A stretch of 64,000 nt of DNA. It comes from Clostridia bacterium. GTDB lineage: Bacteria; Bacillota_A; Clostridia; Oscillospirales; Acutalibacteraceae. The position numbers and the translations under genes were made by a program. The notes under the pieces were generated by a model, which saw only the letters and a list, made by a program, of their open reading frames with translations, had not been told where the DNA came from and did no database searches. Shown here piece by piece: positions 16,781 to 24,925 of the stretch (positions are counted from its first letter, which is position 1; the number at the start of each line of letters is the position of its first letter). The stretch covers positions 62,001-126,000 of the forward strand of contig JAFSFH010000008.1 in NCBI GenBank assembly GCA_017435305.1, read 5' to 3'.

Positions 16781-17500
16781 ATGGAACGATTGGATAAGCT
16801 CATCAGCGCACAGGCCAACCTGACCCGCAGCGAGGCGGGTCGGGCGGTTCGGTGCGGACGGGTGACGGTGGACGGCAAGGTGTGCCGTCAGGGTGCGCTG
16901 AAGCTGGACCCCACCGCCCACGTCGTCGCCATCGACGGCAAGGAGCTGGGGTATGCCGAATTTGTCTATTGGATGCTGAATAAGCCGGCGGGGATACTGT
17001 GCGTATCCCGCGACCCCAAGGTGCCCACCGTGGTGGATCTGCTCCCTTCGGACAGCCGCCGCAAGGGACTGTTTCCCGCCGGACGGCTGGACAAGGACAC
17101 CCACGGTCTGGTGCTGATTACCGACGACGGAGATTTCGCCCATCGGATGCTGTCCCCCCGTCACCACATCCCCAAGACCTATCTGGCGCGGCTGGACAAG
17201 CCTCTCAGCGAGGAGGGCGCGCAGGCCTTCCGCGACGGACCCACGCTGGTGGACGGCACCGTCTGTCAGCCGGCACAGCTGACCCTGCTGGAGCAGGGGG
17301 AGAACCCCCTGGTGGAGGTGGTCATCTACGAGGGCAAGTATCACCAGATCAAGCGGATGTTTGCCGCGGTTGGTTGCCACGTGGAGTGGCTCAAGCGGGT
17401 GCAGATGGGCGGTCTGCGGCTGGACGAGTCGCTGGCCGAGGGACAGTGCCGCCCCCTGACCGAACAGGAGAAGGATAGCATTTTGCCCATAAAAAAATAA
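16781..17500 (+). CDS. 16S rRNA pseudouridine synthase (RsuA/RluB/E/F family)
   Basis: 239 residues. An N-terminal S4 RNA-binding domain (L-D-K-L-I-S-A-Q-A-N-L-T-R-S-E-A) is followed by the pseudouridine synthase core, with the catalytic Asp in G-R-L-D-K-D-T-H-G-L near residue 103 and the K-P-A-G loop near 69. The family isomerises a single uridine, in RsuA U516 of 16S rRNA. Size and the D-K-D-T-H-G-L motif fit RsuA. The start follows asnB by three bases, so the genes are likely coupled. No convincing terminator follows, only an A-rich stretch with a weak TGCCCA/TGGGCA repeat. Confidence 0.88.
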   Translation: MERLDKLISAQANLTRSEAGRAVRCGRVTVDGKVCRQGALKLDPTAHVVAIDGKELGYAEFVYWMLNKPAGILCVSRDPKVPTVVDLLPSDSRRKGLFPAGRLDKDTHGLVLITDDGDFAHRMLSPRHHIPKTYLARLDKPLSEEGAQAFRDGPTLVDGTVCQPAQLTLLEQGENPLVEVVIYEGKYHQIKRMFAAVGCHVEWLKRVQMGGLRLDESLAEGQCRPLTEQEKDSILPIKK

Positions 17501-17595
17501 AAAAATTGGGCATTGTTACGAGGGAATATAAATTCTCCCCATAAAGTACAGCAAATCTTTGTGCATTATTAGGTATGGCGCTTTGGTTAAAATCG

Positions 17596-17604
17596 TGGTA
17601 TAGT
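17596..17604 (+). promoter_or_regulatory. Extended -10 promoter of the MsmX-like ATPase gene
   Basis: TGG-TATAGT forms an extended -10 element about 70 bases before the ATG. No good -35 element is present, so the call rests on the -10 alone. Confidence 0.45.
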
Positions 17605-17677
17605 ATTTATCGAGGAAATCATCGGTCGTGGTGCGCCTACCGCGGCTGATACCAAATATATTCTTGGAGGTTTATTT

Positions 17678-18823
17678 ATGGCAAGTCTTTCTTTGAAGAA
17701 CATTTACAAGAAGTACCCCGGCGGCGTTGTCGCCGTGTCCGACTTCAACCTGGAGATCAAGGACAAAGAGTTCATCATCATGGTCGGTCCCTCCGGCTGT
17801 GGTAAGTCCACCACCCTGCGTATGATCGCCGGTCTGGAGGAGATCTCCTCCGGTGAGCTGTACATCGGCGACCGCCTGGTCAACGACGTGGCTCCCAAGG
17901 ATCGTGACATCGCCATGGTGTTCCAGAACTACGCTCTGTATCCCCATATGACCGTGTTTGATAACATGGCTTTCGGTCTGAAGCTGCGCAAGACCTCCAA
18001 GGACGAGATCAAGCGCCGCGTTGAGGAGGCCGCCCGCATTCTGGATATCGCTCACCTGCTGGACCGTAAGCCGAAGGCTCTGTCCGGTGGTCAGCGTCAG
18101 CGTGTGGCTCTGGGTCGTGCCATCGTCCGTGAGCCCAAGGTCTTCCTGCTGGATGAGCCGCTGTCCAACCTGGATGCTAAGCTGCGTGCTCAGATGCGTA
18201 CCGAGCTGTCCAAGCTGCACCAGAAGCTGGGCACCACCTTCATCTACGTTACCCACGACCAGACCGAGGCTATGACCATGGCTGACCGTATCGTGGTTAT
18301 GAAGGACGGTCTGATTCAGCAGGTGGATACTCCCCAGCGTCTGTACGACCTGCCCTGCAATATGTTCGTTGCCGGCTTTATCGGTTCTCCCCAGATGAAC
18401 TTCATCGACTCCGTCATCGGTAAGAACGATAAGGGTTACTACGTGGAGTTCGGCTCCGAGGATACCAAGACCCGCCGTGGCGTCAAGTATCAGATCCCGC
18501 TGCCCGCCGCCAAGCTGGAGGGCACCAACATCGAGGAGTATGTTGGTAAGGAAGTCGTGATGGGCATCCGTCCCGAGGACGTCCACGACGAGCCCCGTCT
18601 GCTGGAGGAGTTCGCCGACTGTAAGGTTAAGGCCAACGTCGAGGTTACCGAGATGATGGGTGCCGAGACCTTCCTGTACGTGAACGTGGAGGGCTTTGAT
18701 TTCACCGCCCGCGTGGAGCCTTCCTCCACCGCTCACCCCGGTGACGAGGGTGTGGAGATCGCTCTGGAGAACACCAAGATCCACCTGTTCGATAAGGACA
18801 CCGAGCGCACCATCTGCAACTAA
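17678..18823 (+). CDS. msmX: ATP-binding subunit for sugar ABC importers (UgpC/MsmX-like)
   Basis: 381 residues. Walker [11 protein letters not shown] is near residue 38, the Q-loop F-Q-N-Y-A-L-Y-P near 83, signature L-S-G-G-Q-R-Q-R near 134, Walker B V-F-L-L-D-E-P near 155, and the H-loop T-H-D near 190. A C-terminal OB-type regulatory domain follows, with G-I-R-P-E-D-V. This length and domain order is that of the multitask ATPases that energise several CUT1 oligosaccharide importers. No permease or binding-protein gene is nearby, which fits a shared subunit. Codon choice (many GGT, GCT, CGT) differs from neighbours and suggests high expression. TTGGAGG precedes the ATG. Confidence 0.9.
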   Translation: MASLSLKNIYKKYPGGVVAVSDFNLEIKDKEFIIMVGPSGCGKSTTLRMIAGLEEISSGELYIGDRLVNDVAPKDRDIAMVFQNYALYPHMTVFDNMAFGLKLRKTSKDEIKRRVEEAARILDIAHLLDRKPKALSGGQRQRVALGRAIVREPKVFLLDEPLSNLDAKLRAQMRTELSKLHQKLGTTFIYVTHDQTEAMTMADRIVVMKDGLIQQVDTPQRLYDLPCNMFVAGFIGSPQMNFIDSVIGKNDKGYYVEFGSEDTKTRRGVKYQIPLPAAKLEGTNIEEYVGKEVVMGIRPEDVHDEPRLLEEFADCKVKANVEVTEMMGAETFLYVNVEGFDFTARVEPSSTAHPGDEGVEIALENTKIHLFDKDTERTICN

Positions 18824-18837
18824 TATTTGCCATTATA

Positions 18838-18871
18838 CCGCCGCAACCGATTCGGTTGCGGCGGTTTTTTG
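18838..18871 (+). terminator. Intrinsic terminator of the MsmX-like gene
   Basis: CCGCCGCAACC (18838-18848) pairs with GGTTGCGGCGG (18854-18864) around a 5-base loop, followed by six T. Confidence 0.9.
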
Positions 18872-18912
18872 CGCTCCGCACACCCCTACAGCCACTGTCC
18901 AACCGAATATGG

Positions 18913-19091
18913 ATTCTGTAGGGCGGGGGCTTGCTCCCGCCGAAACCACATTAGGACAACACCGCGGGCGATTCGTGAATCGCCCCTACGACACCGATCG
19001 ACGTACGATAGTATTTGTAGGGGAGGGGTTCCATCCCCTCCCGTAAAGATGCCCCCGCAAACGGGCGGGCACGGGGACCCGCCCCTACGAC
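18913..19091. repeat. Palindrome island, family C (GTAGGGG...CCCCTAC units)
   Basis: Four different palindromes lie in series: near 18916-18943 (GCGGGGGCTTGCTCCCGC core), 18963-18990 (GGGCGATTCGTGAATCGCCC core, ending CCCTACGAC), 19017-19044 (GTAGGGGAGGGG / CCCCTCCC) and 19060-19090 (GGGCGGGCACGGGGACCCGCCC core, ending CTACGAC). The shared elements are the flanking GTAGGGG/CCCCTAC(GAC) ends; the inner stems differ. This occupies most of the gene-free stretch 18872-19200. Confidence 0.7.
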
Positions 19092-19210
19092 ACTGCTCGG
19101 TCTTTCTTTAAACCCAAGCGCAAACCTGCCGCCGACCTCCCTACTTCATCCAAAAGTTAGAAAAAAGCACAAAAAATTAAGAAAAATTTGTGAAAATTAT
19201 CATTTTTACC

Positions 19211-19239
19211 TTGCAAAACGAGGAAGAATTAGGTAAAAT
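19211..19239 (+). promoter_or_regulatory. Promoter of the CdaR-like regulator gene
   Basis: TTGCAA (19211-19216), 17 bases, TAAAAT (19234-19239), preceded by an A/T-rich upstream stretch. It gives a leader of roughly 180 bases. Confidence 0.7.
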
Positions 19240-19245
19240 AAAGGT

Positions 19246-19428
19246 GGTATGATTTGCGCAGGGCAGGGACCCTCCCGCAATCATCGCAAAAAGCCGCCGC
19301 CTATTGCGGAGAGAGTATACGGTAGAGCCACAGAGGGGGAGGACTCCATCTGCTTTTCTTGCGTATCCTCTTTGCTTTCTGTGGCTATTATTTTAATCGG
19401 ATTATCCTAACGTAAAGGAGTGCTGACC
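19246..19428 (+). promoter_or_regulatory. Long structured 5' leader of the CdaR-like gene
   Basis: Two hairpins stand out: CCGCAAT (19275-19281) with ATTGCGG (19303-19309), and a long one whose base pairs AGCCACAG (19326-19333) with CTGTGGCT (19379-19386), with GGAGGA/TCCTC pairing inside. The second is followed by ATTATTTTAAT, so it could act as an attenuator. I cannot match it to a known riboswitch class. Confidence 0.45.
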
Positions 19429-20511
19429 ATGTCCAACCGTATGTTCCAGAGTGTCATCCATCAGACCAAAGAGGCCATCGAACGCACCGTGGGTATCATT
19501 GACGAGAACCTGACGGTGATTGCCTGCAGCGACCTGGGTCGCGTGGGCGAGAGCGCCATTCTGGCCGTGGATTCCTTTGCCGGTGTGGAGACCTTTGTAC
19601 ACGAGGGCTATACCTATATGCCCTTCGGCTCCCGTCCCCACTGCGAGTATCTGCTGTTTGTGGAGGGTAATGACGAGGCCGCTGCCCGCTATGCGGCGCT
19701 GCTGGCGGTGTCCCTGACCAACATTAAGCAGTACCACGACGAGAAGTTTGACCGCAGCAATTTTGTCAAGAACGTGATTCTGGACAACATTCTGTCCGGC
19801 GATATCTACCTCAAGGCACGGGAACTGCGCTTTAACAACGACGTGGCCCGCGTGGTGCTGCTCATCCGCGTCACCTCCCGCACCGATATTTCCGCCTTTG
19901 ACGTGGTGCAGAACCTGTTCCCCGATAAGAATAAGGATTTCGTTATCAACATCAACGAGACCGACATCGCCCTGGTCAAGGAGATTCGCTCCGGCACCGA
20001 CCCCAAGGATCTGGAGAAGCTGGCCCGCTCCATCGTGGACACGCTGGGCAGCGAGTTCTACACCCAGGCCACCGTGGGCATCGGTACCGTGTCGGAGAGC
20101 ATCAAGGATCTGGCCACCTCCTTTAAGGAGGCGCAGGTGGCGCTGGAGGTGGGCAAGGTGTTCGACAACGAGCGCCCCATCATCCGCTACGACCATCTGG
20201 GCGTGGCCCGTCTGATCTATCAGCTGCCCACCACCCTGTGCGATATGTACCTGCGCGAGGTGTTTAAGCGCGGCTCCATCGAGTCCCTGGATCAGGAGAC
20301 TCTGTTCACCATCCAGAAATTCTTTGAGAACAACCTGAACGTGTCCGAGACCTCCCGTAAGCTGTTCGTCCACCGCAATACGCTGGTGTACCGCCTGGAG
20401 AAGATCAAGCGCCTGACCGGTCTGGATCTGCGTGAGTTCGACGACGCTATCGTGTTTAAGGTTGCTCTGATGGTTAAGAAATATCTCAGTGCCAACCCCG
20501 TTAAGTATTAA
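19429..20511 (+). CDS. CdaR/PucR-type transcriptional regulator
   Basis: 360 residues. The C-terminal 60 residues (N-L-N-V-S-E-T-S-R-K-L-F-V-H-R-N-T-L-V-Y-R, interrupted here by hyphens only) form the PucR-type helix-turn-helix of the CdaR family. The middle carries a GGDEF-like PucR/CdaR segment (G-I-G-T-V-S-E-S-I-K-D-L then S-F-K-E-A-Q-V-A-L), and the N-terminal 120 residues are a sensory region. Family members sense sugar diacids, purine-pathway compounds or amino acids. The ligand here is unknown. ATG at 19429 has AAGGAG 8 bases upstream; an in-frame GTG at 19420 overlaps that site and is rejected. It is transcribed alone. Confidence 0.82.
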   Translation: MSNRMFQSVIHQTKEAIERTVGIIDENLTVIACSDLGRVGESAILAVDSFAGVETFVHEGYTYMPFGSRPHCEYLLFVEGNDEAAARYAALLAVSLTNIKQYHDEKFDRSNFVKNVILDNILSGDIYLKARELRFNNDVARVVLLIRVTSRTDISAFDVVQNLFPDKNKDFVININETDIALVKEIRSGTDPKDLEKLARSIVDTLGSEFYTQATVGIGTVSESIKDLATSFKEAQVALEVGKVFDNERPIIRYDHLGVARLIYQLPTTLCDMYLREVFKRGSIESLDQETLFTIQKFFENNLNVSETSRKLFVHRNTLVYRLEKIKRLTGLDLREFDDAIVFKVALMVKKYLSANPVKY

Positions 20512-20617
20512 GATACTGTCGGGAGATTGCAGTGGTTTTTTGCAGCCGCCGGCGCTCCTGTCGGCGGCTGTATTAGGATGTATCGCTCTACCCCGGGCGA
20601 TTTCCAGTACTTTTCAC

Positions 20618-20646
20618 TTGCTTCGGTATGACCCACACGGTATAAT
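20618..20646 (+). promoter_or_regulatory. Promoter of the ftsEX operon
   Basis: TTGCTT (20618-20623), 17 bases, TATAAT (20641-20646), about 70 bases before ftsE. Confidence 0.75.
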
Positions 20647-20716
20647 GGACCGTGTCCGCTGATTCTGTGACAGAGCACCGACGCTGTGGGCGTCTGCCTG
20701 CTCGGGAGGAATACGT

Positions 20717-21430
20717 ATGATTGAGTTTCAAGGCGTTTATAAGAGCTATGGCACCGACAGCCATGCTCTGGAGGACGTAAATTTACATATTGACGACGGT
20801 GAGTTTGTGTTCGTGCTGGGCGCCTCCGGCGCCGGTAAGAGTACCTTCCTTAAGCTGATTATGCGGGAGGAGGTTCCCTCCGCCGGCGAGGTGGTGGTGG
20901 ATAAGTTTTATCTGTCCCGCCTCAAGCGCAAGGAGATTCCCTACTACCGCCGCACCATGGGTGTGGTGTTCCAGGACTTCCGTCTGATCAACACCATGAC
21001 CGTGTACGACAACGTGGCCTTCGCCATGCGGGTGGTGGGTCGCACCAAGCGGGAGATCAACCGCCACGTGCGTAAGGTGCTGACCCTGCTGGACCTGGAG
21101 ACCAAGGCGGACCGCTATCCGCCGGAACTGTCCGGCGGTGAGCAGCAGCGTGTGGGTCTGGCCCGCGCGCTGGTGAATCGCCCGTCCCTGATTATCGCCG
21201 ACGAGCCCACGGGTAACGTGGACCCCCAGATGTCCTACGACATCGTGGAGATGCTCAGCCGCATCAACGAGCGGGGCACCACCGTGATTATGGTCACCCA
21301 CCAGCACGAGCTGGTGCATAAGTTCCCCCATCGTGTCATCACCCTGGAAAAGGGACACATCGTGTCCGACACCGGTCGTCCGGAGACGGTTTCTCTGGGT
21401 GACGCGGCGGAAGGGGGTGCCGCACGATGA
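20717..21430 (+). CDS. ftsE: Cell-division ABC ATPase FtsE
   Basis: 237 residues. Walker A is [10 protein letters not shown] (about 35-44), the signature L-S-G-G-E-Q-Q-R (about 139) and Walker [14 protein letters not shown], the last block being typical of FtsE and LolD-type ATPases. It powers FtsX, which transmits a conformational signal across the membrane to a cell-wall hydrolase at the septum or sidewall. The stop overlaps the ftsX start (ATGA at 21427-21430). It heads a four-gene operon with ftsX and two extracytoplasmic peptidase genes. Confidence 0.95.
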   Translation: MIEFQGVYKSYGTDSHALEDVNLHIDDGEFVFVLGASGAGKSTFLKLIMREEVPSAGEVVVDKFYLSRLKRKEIPYYRRTMGVVFQDFRLINTMTVYDNVAFAMRVVGRTKREINRHVRKVLTLLDLETKADRYPPELSGGEQQRVGLARALVNRPSLIIADEPTGNVDPQMSYDIVEMLSRINERGTTVIMVTHQHELVHKFPHRVITLEKGHIVSDTGRPETVSLGDAAEGGAAR

Positions 21431-22314
21431 AACTGCACGTGTTACAGTACCTGTTTAAAGAGGGCTGCCGCAATACCTGGCAGAACCGCCTGATGGCGCT
21501 GGCCTCCTGCGGCGTGCTGATCTGCTGTCTGCTGCTCACCGGCTTCTCCTATCTGGTGTTTGCCAACGTGGATCGCATATCCCAGTCCGCCTATGAGCAG
21601 AACGTCATCGCCGTGTATCTCAAGAGTGAGTGCACCGCAGAGGACGCCGCCGACGCCGGTCGCGCCATCCGCAGCCTGCCCAACGTAGATACCGCGGACT
21701 TTATCTCCAAGGACGAACTGCTGCAGAAATACGCCGACGACGTGGTGGAATTGTATTCCGGCGACAGCAACCCCCTGCCGGACACCTTTATCGTATCCAT
21801 GAAGGATCTGACTCAGTTTGACCAGACCCTCATCGACATTCAGAACGTGGACGGGGTGGAGGAGGTCTCCTTCGACGCCGGTACCGCCGAGGTGCTGACC
21901 CGTTTCCGCCGCATCGTGCTGGTGTTCGGCGGCAGCGTCATTGTGCTGCTGCTGGCGGTATCTCTGTTCATTATTGTCAATACCATTAAGCTGACGGTGC
22001 ACAACCGTCGCCTGGAGATCTACATTATGAAATCGGTGGGCGCCACCGACAGCTTCGTCCGCTTCCCCTTTGTGGTGGAGGGCGTGCTGGTGGGCTTTGT
22101 GGCGGCGGTGGTCGGCTATGGTCTGACCGCGGCGCTGTACAACGCTATGGTGAACAACATCGATTTCGGCAACCCCATGCTGGAGCTGATCCCCTTCGGT
22201 CAGGTGTGGGGACCCCTGCTGGTCTACTTCCTGCTGGGCGGTGTGCTGGTGGGCATCATCGGCAGTGTGATCTCGATGGGCAAGTACCTCCGCCACGAAG
22301 GAGGTCTGCGCTGA
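21427..22314 (+). CDS. ftsX: Cell-division membrane protein FtsX
   Basis: 295 residues with four membrane segments: about 23-45, then after a 100-residue extracytoplasmic loop about 173-195, 220-242 and 262-285. The loop should bind and activate the peptidoglycan hydrolase encoded directly downstream. The cytoplasmic stretch L-E-I-Y-I-M-K-S-V-G-A-T is the conserved FtsE-contact motif. ATGA overlap with ftsE, and its TGA overlaps the ATG of the M23 gene, imply translational coupling throughout. Confidence 0.94.
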   Translation: MKLHVLQYLFKEGCRNTWQNRLMALASCGVLICCLLLTGFSYLVFANVDRISQSAYEQNVIAVYLKSECTAEDAADAGRAIRSLPNVDTADFISKDELLQKYADDVVELYSGDSNPLPDTFIVSMKDLTQFDQTLIDIQNVDGVEEVSFDAGTAEVLTRFRRIVLVFGGSVIVLLLAVSLFIIVNTIKLTVHNRRLEIYIMKSVGATDSFVRFPFVVEGVLVGFVAAVVGYGLTAALYNAMVNNIDFGNPMLELIPFGQVWGPLLVYFLLGGVLVGIIGSVISMGKYLRHEGGLR

Positions 22315-23573
22315 TGAAACGTCGTATTTTCCGTCCGCTGACCGCCCTGCTGTTGGCGGCGGTGATGGCGGTGGGTATGGGCGTGAGCCCCTATGCGCCT
22401 GTGGCGTCGGTTTCCGCCGCCACCCGCTCGGAGCTGGAATCCCAGCTCAACTCCCTCAAGCAAAAGGAAAAAGAGATCAAACAGGATCTGGCTAACGCCA
22501 ACAACGACCTGTCCGCCAGCAAGCGCCGTAAGGAGCTGCTGGAGGATCAGATCGATAACGCCCGCCAGCAGATCTCTCTGCTGGATAAGCAGCTGGCGGC
22601 GGTGCAGCAAAGCATCGCCAAAAAGGATAAGGAGATCAAGCAGACCGAAGAGGAGATCAAACAGACCGAGGATACCATCGCGGACATCCGTCTGCGGCTG
22701 GGCAATCGCCTGCGGGTGATCGAGAAGACCGGCAACACCTCCTTCCTCCAGCGTCTGCTGAATACCGATAGCTACACCGACTATCTGCTCAAGTCCAAGG
22801 TGGCGGAATGCTTCTCCGAGCAGGACAGCGCCGCTATGGACGACCTGAGCGAAACGCTGGATAAGCTGGAGCAGAAAAAGAAGAAGCTCCAACAGCAGAA
22901 GAAAGACATTGAGTCGGAGAAAAAGGAACTGGTACGCCTGCAGAAGGAATCCAACGGCAAACGCAAGGAATTGGAGACCCTCCACAGCGCTGTGCAGTCC
23001 GAGATCCGCAAGCTGCAGTCGGACGTGTCCGGCTACAACGACGACCTGAAGGACACCCAAAAGAAGATCGAGGCGGCGGACCGTGCCATCGAGGCATTGA
23101 TCAAGAATACCGCCTCCACCGGTCGCTATGACGCCAAGATGATGCACTGGCCGGTGCCCACGGTGCGGGCGATCTCTTCCCACTACGGTCCCCGCTGGGG
23201 TACTATGCACCGCGGTATGGATATTGCCAACGGACCCGTGCCCATCTACGGACAGAACATCGTGGCCGCCGCCGACGGCGTGGTGATCGCGGTGAACTCC
23301 AGCAGCTGGTACGGCTCCGGCTGGAGCTACGGCTACGGCTATTGCGTCATCATCGATCACGGCGTGGACAGCCGCGGTCGCACCATCCACACCATGTACG
23401 CCCACTGCTCCGCTATGTATGCCCGTATGGGGCAAAAGGTAAAGGCGGGACAGGTGATCGCCAAGGCGGGCAACTCCGGTCAGGTCACCGGACCGCACCT
23501 GCACTTTGAGGTGCGGGTCAACGGCGAACGGGTGAATCCCTATCCCAACTACGTCCATCCCAACGTCAACTAA
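22314..23573 (+). CDS. Secreted coiled-coil M23 peptidase (EnvC/PcsB-type FtsX partner)
   Basis: 419 residues. A signal peptide (K-R-R-I-F-R-P then a hydrophobic core, ending near A-A-T) is followed by a long Lys/Glu/Gln-rich coiled coil (about 38-275). A C-terminal LytM/M23 domain carries the metal ligands in H-R-G-M-D (about 299) and H-L-H-F-E-V (about 395), plus M-Y-A-H-C. Because both the zinc-site H-x-x-x-D and H-x-H are present, it should be an active endopeptidase, unlike degenerate EnvC. The coiled coil would keep it inhibited until FtsEX cycles. The start at 22314 overlaps the ftsX stop and has GAAGGAGG upstream. Confidence 0.93.
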   Translation: MKRRIFRPLTALLLAAVMAVGMGVSPYAPVASVSAATRSELESQLNSLKQKEKEIKQDLANANNDLSASKRRKELLEDQIDNARQQISLLDKQLAAVQQSIAKKDKEIKQTEEEIKQTEDTIADIRLRLGNRLRVIEKTGNTSFLQRLLNTDSYTDYLLKSKVAECFSEQDSAAMDDLSETLDKLEQKKKKLQQQKKDIESEKKELVRLQKESNGKRKELETLHSAVQSEIRKLQSDVSGYNDDLKDTQKKIEAADRAIEALIKNTASTGRYDAKMMHWPVPTVRAISSHYGPRWGTMHRGMDIANGPVPIYGQNIVAAADGVVIAVNSSSWYGSGWSYGYGYCVIIDHGVDSRGRTIHTMYAHCSAMYARMGQKVKAGQVIAKAGNSGQVTGPHLHFEVRVNGERVNPYPNYVHPNVN

Positions 23574-23588
23574 AACGGGGGAGAAGTT

Positions 23589-24884
23589 ATGAAGAGAAAG
23601 ATTAGCTTGAGCACCACCATTACGCTGATTTTGCTGACTATGGCGCTGACCGTGTCGCTGACCATGCTGCTGGCTATGCGCCACTTCAACGATCAGCTGA
23701 AGATGGTGGGCGAACGCCAGGAGATGTATACGCACGTCCACGACGTGGATTCGGTGGTGCGGGAGTATTATCCCAATATTGATAAGACTCTGCTGCGTCA
23801 GGGTATTGCCAAGGGCTACGTGGAGGGTCTGGGCGACCCCTACGCGGTGTATTACACCCCCGCTCGCTTTGCCGCGGAGAAGCTCCGTATGTCCGGCAAG
23901 GCCAACAACGTGGGTGTGATTCTAACTCTGGATGCCGATGCACAGCCCATCGTGAGCCGTGTGAACAAGGGCTCCTCCGCCGCCAAGGCGGGCGTGCAGG
24001 CGGGGGATCGGATCACCGCCGTGGACGGCGAAGAGATCGGGGGCAAGACGCTGGCCGACCTGCAGAATCTGCTGAACACCGCCCAAAAGGTGCGGCTGAC
24101 CGTCCAGCGGGAGAAGGAGAGCTATTCTTACGAATTGTCCGCCTTTGAGTACACGGTCCGCTCGGTGACCACCTCGGTGATCGATACCGTAGGTTACGTC
24201 CGTGTGGCCGCCTTCTATGAGAATACCCCCGACCAGTTCCGCTCGGCCATCTCCGCCCTGCAGGAAAAGGGCGTGACCGGCTTGGTGTTCGACCTGCGTA
24301 ACAACGCCGGCGGCTCTCCCGAGGCGGTGCAGAGCATGCTGGAGTACGTGATGCCGCTGGGTCCCTACGGCACCATGACCGACGTGGCGGGCAACGTCAC
24401 CACCCTGTCCATATCCCAGGGCAATCAACTGGGCGTCCCCTCTGTGACGCTGGTGAACGGCACCACCTCCGGCGAGGCGGAGTTTTTTGCGGCGGTGCTG
24501 CAGAACGCCAGCCTGACCACCGTGGTGGGTCAGACCACCGCCGGAAAGGCCAAGTATCAGCAGTTCTTCACCCTGGAGTCCGATTATTCGGCGCTGAAGC
24601 TGACGGTGGGTGAGTACGGTCTGCTGAACAGCGAAACGAACTGGGAGGGCGTCGGTGTCACCCCCGAGGTGACGGCGGAATTGCCCCCCGAGCAGGCCAG
24701 TATGAGCGGTCTGCTGGAGCCGGAGGACGACCAACAGGTCAAGGTGGCGCTCCAACAGATTTCCAAGTCGGATATGACGCTGCTGGAGAATAGCTCCACC
24801 AGCGAGCCCACCGAAAAACCCACCGAAAAGGAAACCGAAAAGACCACCGAGAAAACCACCAAGAAGACCACTGAAAAGAAATAA
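23589..24884 (+). CDS. C-terminal processing peptidase (S41, CtpA-like)
   Basis: 431 residues. One N-terminal membrane anchor (about 9-30) is followed by an S41 N-terminal helical region, a PDZ domain (about 95-170, with G-D-R-I-T-A-V-D-G) and the catalytic core with R-N-N-A-G-G-S. The nucleophile Ser at about 294 is in T-T-S-G-E-A-E-F, and the catalytic Lys at about 320 is in T-A-G-K-A-K. The last 25 residues are an almost pure Thr/Glu/Lys tail of T-E-K repeats, probably an extended cell-wall-spanning segment. As the last gene of the ftsEX operon it may process division-site proteins, which is inference. Confidence 0.92.
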   Translation: MKRKISLSTTITLILLTMALTVSLTMLLAMRHFNDQLKMVGERQEMYTHVHDVDSVVREYYPNIDKTLLRQGIAKGYVEGLGDPYAVYYTPARFAAEKLRMSGKANNVGVILTLDADAQPIVSRVNKGSSAAKAGVQAGDRITAVDGEEIGGKTLADLQNLLNTAQKVRLTVQREKESYSYELSAFEYTVRSVTTSVIDTVGYVRVAAFYENTPDQFRSAISALQEKGVTGLVFDLRNNAGGSPEAVQSMLEYVMPLGPYGTMTDVAGNVTTLSISQGNQLGVPSVTLVNGTTSGEAEFFAAVLQNASLTTVVGQTTAGKAKYQQFFTLESDYSALKLTVGEYGLLNSETNWEGVGVTPEVTAELPPEQASMSGLLEPEDDQQVKVALQQISKSDMTLLENSSTSEPTEKPTEKETEKTTEKTTKKTTEKK

Positions 24885-24889
24885 AAATA

Positions 24890-24923
24890 AGCCGTGCAAC
24901 GGTCGTTGCACGGCTGTTTTTTT
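24890..24923. terminator. Intrinsic terminator after the ftsEX operon
   Basis: AGCCGTGCAAC (24890-24900) pairs with GTTGCACGGCT (24905-24915) around a 4-base loop, then a T-run to 24923. It lies between convergent genes. Confidence 0.92.
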
Positions 24924-24925
24924 GT

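Noticed and set aside
18824..19200. Short open frames through the palindrome island
   Set aside because: Frames are composed of repeat sequence with no start signal; the island explains them.
20512..20580. Terminator after the CdaR-like gene (CAGCCGCC/GGCGGCTG)
   Set aside because: The stem has a long 12-base loop and is followed by TATTAGG rather than a T-run; it may stabilise the 3' end but does not qualify as an intrinsic terminator.
22224..23741. Long antisense frame across the M23 and S41 peptidase genes
   Set aside because: It is low-complexity His/Gln/Leu/Val shadow coding; the plus-strand genes have signal peptides, catalytic motifs and coupled starts.
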